A stretch of 64,000 bases of DNA from Orbilia blumenaviensis (lineage: Eukaryota > Ascomycota > Orbiliomycetes > Orbiliales > Orbiliaceae), in assembly GCA_036872755.1 (NCBI GenBank), contig JAVHNS010000002.1, positions 806,001 to 870,000 of the forward strand, read 5' to 3'. The first letter of the stretch is position 1; every line of letters begins with the position of its first letter. This document shows, one piece after another, positions 46,187-58,490 of this stretch. The notes under the pieces were generated by a model, which worked only from the letters and a program-made list of their open reading frames with translations, was not told the DNA's origin and made no database searches. Position numbers and translations under genes: made by a program.

Positions 46187-48127
46187 ATGTTGGACCAGAA
46201 ATACATCGTAAGCTAGTGCAAAACTTTTATTACCTTCACAACTATCATATAGATATACTAATTCGCCTTTATAAAGATAACCTCACTTCATGCCTGTATC
46301 GTCTTTTCACTGATTGTCACGATTGTATTAGCTCAGACGGAAAGCGAGTTCACATCGAATTATGCCCCGCCTGAGCAAGTGACCCTCAAAAAAAGGGACT
46401 GCCAAAGTCTCCTTCAACACAACAGAACTCTCTACCACGAAATATCGTACAAAGGCCATATTACAAACTATTACGGCAGCCCTGAAGCAGATGCTGAGCT
46501 CGTCGCGATTACGTATAAAGGTTGCGTAAAAGTGTGTGGCGACTTTTGGAGGAACGACACGCAGACTACGCTTGATCTCCTGCTCGACTGGATCTTACCT
46601 GCCTTAGGTTTGGTCACCCAGATGCCCTGGGAGTCGAATCGGAATGCAGTCACAGTTATTTGGCTAGCAAGATGGATTGGATCTCCTATTGCAGCATTGA
46701 CCTTCTGTCTTTGGGATGTGAAGATTGCGGCGAGATGCGCCAAGCTCATAAATCTAACCGTCAAATATCGATACAGGAGATACCATTCAAATGTCCTTCG
46801 GGCTGAATCCGAAGCCGAAGATGAACTTGAGACCTTTTCGAACGCCCGGGATCAGTTCTATATCCTTCTTGTTATGAACCAATTTCAGCTCAAGAAGTCG
46901 GCAGAAAGATACTTATCACCCGAAGAGCTCGTCACAGCAGTCGAAAGAGCATTGTTTAGTAGGGATATTGTAGGCGGCATTGATTTGGTGAAAGAAAGGA
47001 CAAGGCTAGCAAGAGCTTTGAGAGATGCCAGAAAAAGAGGAATAGTTCCGATATTGCTCGGCCTGGGCGGCTTCTTCTTCGCTATGTCCGTAGCTATCCG
47101 GAAAGCGTTTAGCGGAGGGGAAAGCGGGGGGGCTACAGCTTTTAATGTGGGGCTGGGCTTGCTTGTTGGTTGGTTGCCTGTGCTTTATCTTGCCGCCGTG
47201 GTGGATAATGATCACGACAATAAACCTGAATTTGCAAAAGACTTCAATGCGATGGTTTCCGCCTGCCACGGGGATGGGGAGCTTATAGATATATTTGGCG
47301 AAGGCAGAGGACAAGGTCGGGGGAGGTGGCATTTTGGGATCGGCCAAACTATTATGACCCGAATAGAGGAAGAATTTATGGGTAAATGGATGAAAGGAAC
47401 AATTATCGATTGGGCTAAGTTGAGTGAAGTCTCACCGGAAACAGTACGCAAGATCGAGCTCGGGCACTGGAGAATAATCGAGCCTATGATCACTGCATTC
47501 GTGATTGTCGCGGGTATCAGTTCAGGGTCGTTTATTCTAGCCTACTTCACACCTCCCGTTGGGCTAGCATGGAGGTCCGCGTCTTACTTGACATGCCTCT
47601 GCCTTTCGGTCCTTATTTTTCTTATAGATATCGTTCTCTTTAAAATCGTTCGACATTCCTTTATGACGCCATCTCAAAGTCTTAAGCATGGGCGGGTATA
47701 TTACTTTTTCAAGAGTATAAGATTTCGCCGAACGGCGCACTATCTTCTCATTATCTTGGAAATGGTTAATACGTTGACGCTCTGTTTGCTTGTGATTGCC
47801 ATGTCTGTGGGGTTGTTTAACTTCTGTGCCGGCTCGGTAGTCGATAGAGATGGACCTAATGGAGGACTAATCATCTTAAATAGTACCCAGTTTTACACAA
47901 ATTATTTTGATGTTCAAGGTTATTATATGATTGGTATCATGCCTGCGATGATTTTGATGGGAGGGGGTACATTGTATTTGATTGAACAGTGGTTTACACA
48001 AAGCTTCCTTTGGGCTAAGAGCGATGTCAGTGGTTTGATAGGATTCAAGAGGTCGAGAAAGTGGAAATATTTTTATAGTTTAGCAGGAATCCTGGAAACT
48101 GGAGAGACTTTGAGGTGGACTATGTAG
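46187..48127 (+). CDS. Multipass membrane protein, orphan
   Basis: Best model: a tiny first exon 46187-46207 (MLDQKYI) spliced to 46277-48127, giving 623 residues. The second exon opens with a signal-type hydrophobic stretch (ACIVFSLIVTIVLAQT), then an extracellular loop with cysteines (KKRDCQSLL, GCVKVCGDFW). About eight membrane segments follow: near WILPALGLV, SPIAALTFCLW, ILLGLGGFFFAM, GLGLLVGWLPVLYLAAVV, MITAFVIVAGISSG, YLTCLCLSVLIFLIDIVLF, LLIILEMVNTLTLCLLVIAM and YYMIGIMPAMILMGGG. A soluble region with Arg/Glu-rich helices lies between the second and third. I recognise no named transporter family; similar proteins are annotated only as fungal integral membrane proteins. The first exon is the least certain part: the rest has no in-frame ATG until downstream of the signal stretch. 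Confidence 0.72.
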
Positions 48128-48479
48128 CCTACAGCTATCGGGATATAAATTAAACTACATCAGACAGATACCCTGACAGATGTTGATAACGGCCGTGAAG
48201 TATATACATTATCTAACTAATATGAGTATTGAATCTATAGCAAAATAAAATGAAAGCCCATGAAATCTATAAAACTAAGATGGAAATAAAACTCCTTCCC
48301 GGGTATCATGCTTGTGGAGAAAAAAAAAAAAAGATAGCAAATCCGCATGCTAATGGAACATCCGACTCGTCATATTCGTGAAGGTTTCAAGAAGGGAAAG
48401 GAAAAAGGAAAGAGATTAATGGGTGGAAGAGGAGTGGTAGTTAAGGGATAAGTTTAGCGACCGCTATCCAAAAGTTGAT
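48128..48479. other. Intergenic region
   Basis: 350 bases between convergent ends, with a poly(A)-rich stretch (about 48320-48334). No other feature is seen. Confidence 0.55.
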
Positions 48480-48929
48480 CTAGATGAGGTCGTAAAATCC
48501 GAGTCCATTCGCATCGTCAAATTTTGTTTGTCTTTGGAATTGTGAAGGCTGAACAGATTGACGACTTCGTTGGCGGTTTGCGAAAGATGCATGACCTCGT
48601 AATTTTTTCCAAACTCTTGATCTAAATCCTTGATAGCTCTCCGTGAGAGTGCCTGGGAATTGTTTGCTGGTCTCTGTATTTTCGAGTGCTCTGTATTTTC
48701 GGGTTTTAAACTTCGAGATGTCGACTCGGTGCATACTCGGAACAGCCGACATCCTGGCGATTCGAGCATGGCAATCCGAGCACATACTGAAAAGGGTTGC
48801 AACTTCTATTGTCGGCCGTTTGCATGGTGGATTTTTCTGACAAAATACTGTCGCTCCTTGGTTCGGGGATACTGGCTCAAGAAGAGAGAGATGGCCGCAT
48901 GAGGCTCGGTACATGTGAACTTGACACAT
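48480..48929 (-). CDS. Small Cys-containing protein, orphan
   Basis: Single-exon frame of 149 residues starting MCQVHMYRASCGHLSLLEP, with seven cysteines and several His in the first 55 residues (CGH, CQKNPPCKRP, MCSDCHARI). A basic, Gln/Arg-rich tail follows. The Cys/His spacing could hold a metal but fits no zinc-finger class I know. No signal peptide or membrane segment, so it is probably intracellular. Small proteins opening with a similar MCxV/CGH pattern are frequent hypotheticals in filamentous ascomycetes. It is called from length, composition and start only. Confidence 0.55.
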   Translation of the reverse strand: MCQVHMYRASCGHLSLLEPVSPNQGATVFCQKNPPCKRPTIEVATLFSMCSDCHARIARMSAVPSMHRVDISKFKTRKYRALENTETSKQFPGTLTESYQGFRSRVWKKLRGHASFANRQRSRQSVQPSQFQRQTKFDDANGLGFYDLI

Positions 48930-50141
48930 TTTTGCTGATATATGTATCGTAGAGACAAATCATGAGCATATGAATGATAGTGAAATGGTTAGGTTCCGAC
49001 CCACGAACGGATGGTCAGAGCTGGAAAATATATTGAAGCTTCGACGGGAGATATGGCGTATTTGGAGGATGGAGGAAGGAAAAAATTCATAATTGTTTTT
49101 CTGAAGACACCCGCCCCGCTATATACCAAGGCGAGTCTACTGACCTTGAGTCAGATCCTCGAGCTCAACCAGCCTGCAGAAAGTGTGGAGGGCAGTGACG
49201 TTGGTGCTGTGCTAGCCAAAGCTGTACATCGGTTACAAGGATTAGAGACCCGCAAAGCCCAGGTAGTCCGAAATTCGCGCTACCTGCAGAATGCACATTG
49301 CGGACAGCCCCGTCGAAGTATCTTGCGCCATCCGATACATTTCCGTTGGCTCGTTTGTTGGCAAACGGTGCATACCGTCGCCATCCATGCAAATCACCTG
49401 GCCCCACCAAGGTTCCAGTGCTATGGATTGATGGAATGCTAAAAATACCAAGCTTATCAGCCTCCTGCGGAATCGTTTTTCAAAAAACCTAGAAAACGCA
49501 GTTCCGATCCACGGCTTCAGCCTCTCTGGCACCGTTTATAAGTCTTATCGAGCCGGAGAGGCTGAGGCGATATCGATAAATACCTGCGGGCAGGTATGTC
49601 AGATCAAGGGCGAGCTATGTCAGCCATCTGGCGGGATACTCTGTGGTCCGCGAAAAATATCCCAAATGGGAACTCACGAGTTCTTCGAAGCTGGGATCAT
49701 CGCGACAAGGAAGGCTGCCCAGACCGGCTTGTCCATGTCCTGGGCGATGGTTGTTGGCATGGCTCGCACCCAAGTACTTACTTTGTGCTGGAGTAAGTAC
49801 TTAATTAAGTACTTGGGTGCATGTACACTAATCTCAAAAACCTTTACCCGTGTACATGATACACATGTACCTAATGTGATACATCCATGTCTGGTTAGTA
49901 TCTTCGATTCGCAATTTGAGGTTAGTACAGCCTTACTTGGTGGGGCTGGTTTGTGGTTGGTGAACCGTCTATGACGAATGTGCGTGTTGTTTTGGTGGCC
50001 TTGGTAAACACCGCGAAGAACAATGACCAGCCCAATCACCAACAAACTACCAGCCATCTTCGCGTCAGTCCATCGACTTTACCAATAGCCCATACCAGAT
50101 GACTCGATAATGAGAATGACAAAGCAGCAAGACTCTTCGTC
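48930..50141. other. Intergenic region with a 15-bp inverted repeat
   Basis: 1.2 kb with no supportable gene. Several frames of 60-145 codons overlap on both strands. One on the minus strand (49674-50057) begins with a hydrophobic signal-like stretch (MAGSLLVIGLVIVL) but runs through the inverted repeat at 49766-49820 and then loses any protein-like pattern. The right part should be the APC2 promoter. Confidence 0.5.
49766..49820. repeat. Perfect 15-bp inverted repeat
   Basis: GCACCCAAGTACTTA at 49766-49780 and its exact reverse complement at 49806-49820, with a 25-base loop that itself contains another AAGTACTTAATTAAGTACTT-type palindrome at the right arm. The structure could form a cruciform or hairpin, or be the trace of a small element. 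Confidence 0.8.
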
Positions 50142-53100
50142 ATGTTGATGTCAAGTTACCATCCACAGGAGCCTCATAGGCAGGTCAAGAAACGTCGTAT
50201 CTTCCACGGCATATTTCCACCAGCCGCTTCTGCCTCGCTGCCCACCCCGATAGCAACCCCGGCTGGGTCCTTTAATGAAAATATTCCAATAGCGCCAGCT
50301 GTTCAAGCTTCACCATTCGCCCAGGGCCAGGCCTTCTCGAGTCCCGGGGGCGAAGCATTCGTTACTCATAGTCGTGCATGGCATCTCGCGACGACCTTCC
50401 TATCGTTTCCGGATTCGCCGTTCGACGTATCAGAAGAAGAGAGTACTGCTCTTGGGGTACGTAAGGATGGCGTTTATCTACGAAAGAAAGCTGATCTATT
50501 CGGTCCGGATATACGGGAGGCGATTGCATATCTCATGACATCTGGGATTAATGCTGAACCCGGGGAGAATCTGGTTGAGTGGTATACCTGCGAAGTGCGA
50601 CGGCACTTCCTCGAGCATATAAGACCTATTCTAGAGGAAGTTGAAGTACGTATTAGGCCTACCATCCAAAGCTAAAAGGGCTACTAGCGCAGCGGGAGGA
50701 TATATGTAGCTAACATGGTGGAGCTAATAGAGGGAACCGGCAACAAAAACGCGGCCAGAATACCAACTCAACGATATAATATCCCAGCTGCGCGTCACTT
50801 GTAGGATCTACTACTCCGTTTATTCTACCTACATAATGCCATGCTTGGCGAAAATAGACCCGATTGGCTCTGTTGAACCATTCCACCGATCTCTCGCCTC
50901 GATTATTGCCTACTGTCTTCCCTCAACCTTCCCATCCCTTCTCCGCAAAACATTTTACGCCTATTTTACCGTTATCCTATCGCTCCCGAGTTCCGGCTCG
51001 GCCGTTACAGACGTCGGCATCTTTACATCACCTCATATTCCAAGTGCAGATGAAACGGTACATAGCACTGACGTGGATCTTGAACTGGAAGAAGATGAGA
51101 AAGCGGTTGTAACCCAAGAAGAAACAAATAGGCGGTGTGAAGAGGCCCGAAACGCTGTCTTTAAACTTGTCGAAAGCTTGAACGCTATTGGGCTAATGGC
51201 TAATGGTGTCGGAGAACGGGAATTTGCTTTGGTGATCGACCGTGTCGCAGGAGAATGGGTTACGCATAGGTTTAGTGGGAGATACACCGATTCTGACCTT
51301 GAAACCGAGGATGCGGAAGGAGACACTAGCATGGCAAAGCTTCCGACCTCCGCTGCTTCGGCAGAAATCATGAAGGGGTGGCTGTTTGATTCTCTCATGC
51401 CTTTGGTCATCCCAATTATGAAAGTCATCCGGCCGGGCGACATAGATGACGAGTTACCCCCCGTTATAAGCCGTCTCGCGCAAAGGCTATCTCGGGTACG
51501 GATGAAAGAAATGTTCGATATAATTGTTGACTTCCCGCAATCCATGCCTGGGATTATGGATTTGATACCAACACTCAATACCCCGATCGCTCGTCTTGTT
51601 CTTACGAGCACGTTTGCATACACGCTTAATAGGCGGCTATTACACCAGGGTGCAAGTACGGTTGACGTTCTACGTGCTTACATTAACATGATCAAGTGTT
51701 TTCAAATTATTGATGCGAAAGGCGTTCTGCTGGATAAAGTTGGGGCGAGGGTTCGTCGGTATCTCAGCACCCGTGAAGACACTGTCGTGGAGATTGTCAA
51801 AGGGATCTTATGTTATGAATATGACGAAGAGGATGCCGATGAAAATGGCGAGTCAATGATGCAAACTAGAGATCGGGCCAATTCTATTGATAACGCTGAG
51901 GCATTTAAGGAGAACTTGCGACGTCGCAAAGTAATTCCGAGTGATGTGGAGAATGTTGACGAGGAGGACATTCTTCAGGAGATCAGCACGGAACTCCAAG
52001 CCTGTGCGCAAATGGGAGCCGATAAGAAAAACGAAGTCCTCGGGGCAGCCGCCGCTGCCAGTTTAGAAGATCTTGACTATGATGACATGGACTGGCAGCC
52101 TGACCCAGCGGATGCGGGACCTGAGTTCCGGAGGGATAAGGGGACTGATATCATCTCTCACCTTTTTACCATGCTAGAAAGCACGAAATTCATCAATGAG
52201 TTCCAGAACCAACTGGGAAAGAGGTTGCTTCTCCAACCTACCTCCGAGTTCCTAAGAGAAAAGGCTACGATTGAGCTCTTGAAAGTCAGATTCGGCGAAA
52301 ATGAAATGCAGAATGCGGCAATCATGCTCAAAGACCTTAGCGAATCTCGGAAAATCGATGCTCACCTACGGGATATGATCCTTACCAAACATCTAGCGCA
52401 AAGTGCTACCATGAGCGGGGTACCTTTGAAAATGGAAACAGAGGTTCACGTAAAAGTCATCAGCCGCCTCTTTTGGCCACAGCATATGATTTCCGAAGGA
52501 GATTTCAACCCACCAAAGAGAATCGCGAACACACTAGAGCTTTGCAATCACGAATTTGAACTTCTGAAGAAGTCGCGGAAGTTGAACTGGTTGAAAGAAG
52601 AAGGGTTTGCTGTGATTGAACTTGAGCTTAACGACAGGACTCTAGGTTTCAAACAGGTCCCGACATATGCTGCCACTGTCATAGATACATTCGCTAAAGC
52701 CCCATCTCTTCCAAACCCCGACATCCCGCGGGAACTCAACGGTGGGCAGGTCGGAAATGCCTGGTCAATCGACCAGCTAAAGGAAAAACTCTCCATGGAA
52801 GCAGAACTCCTCCGAAAGTCTCTGGAATACTGGGTCGATCGCAATGTCCTTGCAGAATACCCTTTAAACAAACAAATATACTACGTGATGGAAACTTTAC
52901 CTTGCAGTGATATCCCTGCCTCAAGACGAACTACACCCCACACATCACCACAGAAGAGAGACGATTCACACATGACGCCCCGCAAGCGACGTGCGCTCAG
53001 TTTTATTTCTGAGGACTCGGACGAATCTGGGAATGAAGATGGGGCAGCGAGGAAGGAAGAGCCAACCCCAGCGAAAGCAGATGTGGAGGATGATGACCCC

Positions 53101-53322
53101 CTCAAAAATCCTCGTTTTACCATGGCCTGGAATTATATCGCTGGCATGTTAACCAACCAGGGCCCATTGACGACCGACAGGGTGTTTGCGACACTTAGTT
53201 TGTTCCTAATCCCCATGGGCGGACTTCAATTTGATGCCGCAGAGTTAGATCATTTCATGATGAAAATGGAGGAGAATGGCCGAGTTGATAAAACACCTAG
53301 CGGGTGGAAGATGCGAAAGTGA
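50142..53322 (+). CDS. apc2: Anaphase-promoting complex subunit 2 (cullin-like)
   Basis: Two exons (50142-50645, 50731-53322) join in phase to about 1031 residues. After a low-complexity start, the protein has cullin-repeat-like helices, then the cullin homology region (about residues 650-850: LFTMLESTKFINEFQNQLGK, LKVRFGENEMQNAAIMLKDL, ISRLFWPQHM). An acidic insertion follows, and the C-terminal winged-helix APC2 domain (WNYIAGMLTNQGPLTTDRVF...MEENGRVDKTPSGW). APC2 with the RING subunit APC11 forms the catalytic core of the APC/C ubiquitin ligase that targets securin and mitotic cyclins in the nucleus. The size is usual for filamentous fungi. The acidic stretch and phosphorylatable SP/TP sites (HTSPQKRD, HMTPRKRR) near residue 900 look like an insertion specific to the lineage. 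Confidence 0.93.
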
Positions 53323-53722
53323 ACCTTATCTTTACTCAGTCACTAGCAGGTGTTGTAATGGAGGCTTGAGGGCCATAGTGTTCTCTTCTCGCTCTCTATT
53401 TTCCAACGTGTTCATATTGCTTATAAGCAAGCGCTAGCATTCGTATATCTGTCAAGCTCACAACAGAGTTTCTCGAAATAGCCGGCAAAGTGAACACCGG
53501 ATTCAGGAATTAGGACAAAACCCTAGGGATACGAAATTCTCGCCATAGAATATAATTGGCAGCACTTCATAATTCGTGGGGTGTCTACTTCGATAAAATA
53601 TAATAGCGGACGTAAACATACTAGGTAAAAACTTGGTTAACACGTCAGGTAGAGATATAACTTCCGGTTTCATTAAAGACCCATCTGCCGCATAATCACG
53701 CTTTACACTCTGAAATAGGTAT
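53323..53722. other. Intergenic region
   Basis: 400 bases between convergent genes. Nothing coding is supported. Confidence 0.55.
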
Positions 53723-56074
53723 TTATGCGGCAACTACAGGTCCTGGTGCTGGTGGCGCATTAGTGACCTCGAGCTGAATACTTGCACCATCACTGATCTG
53801 GCTTAAAATATCGCCAGGAGTCTTTGCATCTAAAATATTGGCAGTGGCGAACCCCTCAGGTTGGGTGATTTTAAACGCTGTCCCGCCGTTATCAAGTGTC
53901 ACAACATTATATCCGTTGCTATTGTCCCCTTCCTGAGTAGCTTCAGCTTCCAACTTCCATGTATCCCCCAACGTTGAAAAGACCTTTTCGGCGTCGTCAC
54001 CTCCACCTGTGTTTACAAGAACGGTGTTGTCGTCGATTTGTGACGCAGATATAGCATCTGGATTGTTGGAAACCACTTCGCTTAGCAAGGGGGTTAGAGG
54101 GGTATTAGGATCTGTGGTTTGGTCTGTGAATGACGATTGTGTAGTAATCGGCATTGGCATGCCGCCTACATTGAATGCACTCAAAATTTGGGACGGAACA
54201 TCTGATGCAGCATGTTGATTCCCATTTGCATCAATGTATACCGGAACACAATTGAGACTAATTGTTCCGCCGTTGGGAAGGAACACGTTGGTAGGCATAG
54301 CTCCGAATGTACCACCAAATATATCCTGGCTTGGGGTTAATGGTTTACTTATGGTCCCGTCAAAGTTCTGATTAACACCATCCAGTTGAGGGAGTAGAGG
54401 AGGTTGGTTTGTAGACCTGTCAAAGTTTTGATTAATGCCATCGAGTTGGGGGAGCAGATGTGGGCCACCAAACGGCCCTACAGGGCTCATTTCGAAACCA
54501 TTCGGCGTGAATAGCGTTGAACCGGTGTCAGTGTGAATAGACTGACCCGGCGCGAAGTCGTTCCTGAAAGCTTCTACAGCAGGGAACGGAGTCGAGGCTT
54601 GAGGGTTGTCAATCGTGTCGATTATACTTGCAAATTCTGTGGGATCTGTTTCCGCGAGATCCAGCAAAGGTTGCAACCCCTCGGGTGTATTATCTTGAAG
54701 AAATTGCTGAATGTTAGGGTCATCTAGTACCTGACGCCAGAATTCTGGTGCACTGACGATAGCTGGGATATACCTGAGTTCATTGGTTCTGGCTGAATGG
54801 CACCACCTTTGAGTGAAGTTCCATCCCCGCTGAGAACTTGGAGGGGCTGACTCGGTAGCATTGGATCGAAGTAATACTGCGGACGTCGGCCTGATGCCGT
54901 TTGTTGAGACTCATCGAATAGCGCTGGATCGAAGTATTGCTCTGGACCTGGTAACATTAGTTAAGTTTAACGATTGGGGAGTAGCGTTTTGAATAAAGTT
55001 CTTCTTACCATTAGAGACCTGGATCTGCTCGGGCTCATTGAATAAGGTCGGATCGAAATATTGCTCCAGCCCAGGGACCATAGGCTTGGGCTGCAGTGCG
55101 TTGTTCTGAATTGAGTTTCCGTCCGCATTTTCTGGCATTGGATTTCCTTCTCCATCTAGAACCCGAAAAGGTACATCCGGTTCATCGAATAGAGTAGGAT
55201 CAAAGTACTGCTCTGGCTGCAGGGCCCCATTCTTCAGGCGCTTACCACTTCCATCCAAGACCTGAAGAGGTATATTTGGTTCATTGGATAAAATAGGGTC
55301 GAAATATTGTTCTGACCCAGAAAGCATTGTCTTGGGCTCCTGTGCATCATTTTGAATTGGGTTTCCAGTCCCATCCAACACCTGAAGTGCTTGCCCACCA
55401 GGTGCGGCGGCCGCAGATGCCGTTGGGTCCCATGTACTAACCCCGTTTGTTGGCCATGCGGGCTGAACAGGGCTAGCTGAGGGCCATACATAAGAATCAT
55501 CTTGACTTCCCTGGAAACTTGGATTATCGACCCCCTCTTTTTGTTCCTCTGCAGCATTTTGGACAGCAGCATTTGCAACGTCCCTCATGTTGTTAACAGC
55601 ATCATTGGCTGCTTCTTTAATCTTGGCCGCCGCAGTATCTATTGCGTTCTCCTCGGCATTTGTGTTCGGAGCATCTGGAGGTTTGCTCAAAACTGCCGGC
55701 GCTGAAAAACTTCTTGGTCGGGTTTGGCGTTTGCCTAGATGCTTAGGAGAAGGGTTTGGTGGTGGTTCTTCATCCTCGATTAAATTCTGAGGTTTAACAC
55801 TAGGGCTTGGTAAGACCATGCCCCCAGACACGGCATTGAGACCTCGTCGTTTAATTTCATCCCCAGGGCCTAATGCGCCAGGGCTTGTTTCGGTCTCTTG
55901 ATGAATAAGCGATCCTTTACTATTTGGCGTTATATTTGGAATAGGCTTTGCGGCACTGCTAACAGCTGTGCCTATATCTGACGTGGGAGCCGATACAGAC
56001 GGATGTGCAGTAGAAAGAATGGCGACTAGAAGGAGAGTCGTCCTACACGGTGACAACAACTTGGAGAAACCCAT
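53723..56074 (-). CDS. Secreted repeat protein (EQYFDP repeats), orphan
   Basis: Three exons on the minus strand (55009-56074, 54807-54947, 53723-54762) join in phase to 748 residues. A signal peptide (MGFSKLLSPC...STAHPSVSA) is followed by a Pro/Ser/Asn-rich region with a KR site (HLGKRQT) and an Ala/Asn-rich helical part. About five diverged repeats come next, built on LQVLDGxGNPIQN...EQYFDPxLFxEP. Two LLPQLDGxNQNFD repeats and a Gly/Thr-rich C-terminal half follow. The first intron (54948-55008) cuts through a repeat. The second model intron is only 44 nt (54763-54806, donor GTGGTG) and is uncertain; a frameshift is the alternative. No known domain. It is probably extracellular or wall-bound. 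Confidence 0.65.
54800..55400 (-). repeat. EQYFDP coding repeats
   Basis: About five diverged units of 33-50 codons. Each has a VLDGxGN-like start and an EQYFDPxLF-like end. They are the most ordered part of the secreted repeat protein, and one unit is interrupted by an intron. Confidence 0.8.
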
Positions 56075-56628
56075 CCTGACTATTCTGTGTACGATATCCT
56101 TTAACTAGTTTTATTTCCGGATAATGTTATAGCATGTTTCTAAGATACGTAGATGAGAGTGGGTGCTGACAGTGGTTAAGACGTGGGGGAAGCGTGGATC
56201 GGTTTTCATTTTAAGGTCGGCACACTTTACATGAAACCACGAATTTGCCATTCTCTCGCTTGCTAGTTTAAGGCCTCCCAAGAGCTCAAAGTACGTAACA
56301 CGTGTGGCGATATTCTGGGATAGTGTCCTTATCCAATCGTGATTCGAGGCCATTTGTGTATGTTCGGAAGAGGATGACGAAAATGTGTTGAATGTGGTAT
56401 TATAAGCACAGCGGGTTTGATGGCGAATGCGTAGAATCAGAGCTTAATGCGACAGTTTCAGGGACCAGGGGCACAGCAGGTCAGATTTGTTAGTGCGGAT
56501 TTAACTGAGACTTCTTATTGTCATAACTCGAGGCTAGATCTTGAGCTGTCCGATTTGTCGGATAGATAGTATATCCACAGTGGAACCTTCATAATTGGGT
56601 TCGATTATTTCTCGTCTACTGACCATAT
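56075..56628. other. Intergenic region
   Basis: 550 bases between same-strand genes. An 80-codon minus-strand frame at 56111-56353 (start MASNHDWIRTLSQN) has an ATG and a protein-like composition but no family, so it is only a possible small gene. The rest should be the promoter of the repeat-protein gene and the proteasome 3' UTR. Confidence 0.45.
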
Positions 56629-57599
56629 CTATGCGTCTACTTGCATAACATCTGTCTGAAGTGTTGTTTCTCCCTTAGCATCAATTTCAGTCACTGTAAT
56701 ATATCTCCTCAGCTCGTCCTTCTTGATCACCTTTTCTTGCAGCACTGCCGTTGTCCCCTTCTCGAATTTGTAGTTGAGCTCCTTGGGAACACGAACGTTC
56801 GGTGTGATGTAGTTCCTCATCAGTGTAGCCTTCTCTGGGGTGATAACGCAAACATCGACATTCGAGCCGGATCCGAGATCGTTGAAGATACCAGCCAGGA
56901 TAGCTTCGGAGCAGAGCTTAACAGCACCCTCACGGTCAAGACCCTTCTTCCAGGTTGTTTCAAAGACGGACATAGCCGCTAGACTTCCAGATCCCATGGT
57001 GACATATGGTAACCTATCGGTAGATCCGTGGGCGTGAACTGTGTAAAGGTGGGAGCCCGTAGGGTCACAACCGGCGACGACCAAGTAAGCACCGATGTGT
57101 CCCTGATATTTGAACAGGTGTTGCTTTAACATTGTCATGCATGTTACTACACGAGGTTTTCTGCCAGTGGAAAGAGAATGTAACTCCAAATTCGACGAAA
57201 CAATGGCAGTGGTGAATTCGGTATCAGCAGCAGTACCAGCACCTGCACACCAGATTTGCGGGGAGATGTAGTGGAGTTTTTCGCAGTTCTTATCGGCAAC
57301 GATGGGACCGGAGGTAGCACGGGTATCGGCCGCAATCTAGGATTGGTAGCAATAGTTTATCAGTATATCATAGGATGCATGACAATTGAGAGTGGGATGA
57401 ATGATAGACATACAACGACACCCCCGTCGTATAGACACCCAACAATGGTAGTACCCGTGCTCGTTGCCTTAGTCCAGCCGTTAGCTGCTTCCTGCTAGAT
57501 GGGGCTATCAATCCCAACGAAATATACCTTAGGAGCTGGCATACCAGCTGCCATTAGAGCTGCATTACGCGTGTGGTTGGAGAAATCGAAGCCACCCAT
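56629..57599 (-). CDS. pup1: 20S proteasome subunit beta type-7 (beta2)
   Basis: Three exons (57528-57599, 57414-57467, 56629-57336) join in phase to 277 residues. The start is [19 protein letters not shown], a propeptide of about 29 residues. It ends at TG|TTIVG, where autocatalysis exposes the active-site Thr. [20 protein letters not shown] contains the conserved Asp and Lys of the catalytic set, followed by [17 protein letters not shown] and [12 protein letters not shown]. The C-terminal extension (from [13 protein letters not shown]) is the arm that wraps beta3. This subunit provides the trypsin-like activity of the 20S core. Length and introns are normal. It is divergently transcribed from the Zn2Cys6 regulator; a shared promoter of about 890 bases lies between. 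Confidence 0.96.
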
Positions 57600-58490
57600 C
57601 TTTGAAAGATCTAAGCTTCAAGCTATGTCGACGATGTAGAGCTTCAGGAATATCTATCGAGGGTGACTACGTAGGAGAGTGCTGATATTTGCACTGTGGA
57701 ATAGCCTTTGAAGCTTTGGAGTTGCAATTTGATAAGTTCGTGATGTTGGTGGATATCGGATTCGAGGGGTTCCAGGTGGTGGGTAGTGGTGGGCACCAAG
57801 CTTGGTCGTCGTCAGCGCGTTTGGGGTGCTGGTCTGCTGGTCTTGTTGGAGGTCGATGATCAGCCACGACAGGGATCATATGTTTGTTCGTCTGTTTGCT
57901 CTGAGGCTGTGTAACGCCACACGACAGACAACACAGTATCAACACATCAACACAATCCAACGCAACCCCAACCTAATATCCGACTTGGCTGCATCCGGCG
58001 GCTTGCCGAAGTCGTGAAATCTAGACAATGCAAATAGAAGAGCTCAATTACAACAATGCCGAATTGGCCCCCCCCAATTGCAATTGATCGAGCTTGAATT
58101 CAATCTACCGGAGAAAGCCAGAGCAATTTAGCCACCGGCAGGCAGCGGATATGCTTTTTCGCCCCTGGACATTACTCGGCTTCTGATCATGTTATTTGGA
58201 CGCTAACGAACAGGATTTGGCCTTTTCCTTTTCAATGCCGCCCAGAATATAAGCGGGCTAATGAATCGAGTCGCCAAATTTATATTACACATCGTCCTCG
58301 CCCTCCGCATCAACCTTTTTCCCGATTCCTTCTCTCGTACGAAACCTGTCAGCCATCAACTCCGTACGAGAGGGGCATGCACGTCGACCTACCCCAGCTC
58401 ACGAGATTATGGTAAATTCCGTTTCCAGGCTTATGCATAGTATCGGATAATATAGCTTTATTGTTTAAATCCCTACCTCTTACATCGTCC
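57600..58490. other. Divergent promoter region (proteasome beta2 / Zn2Cys6 gene)
   Basis: About 890 bases between divergent start codons. C/T- and A-rich leader-like sequence precedes 58491. A 97-codon frame on the minus strand and a 71-codon plus frame have no features. No proteasome-type PACE element was found (nearest text near 58128 has an extra base). Confidence 0.5.

Noticed and set aside
58120..58145. Possible PACE (Rpn4-like) element for the proteasome gene
   Set aside because: The sequence has an additional A within TTTGCCACC, so it is not a match.
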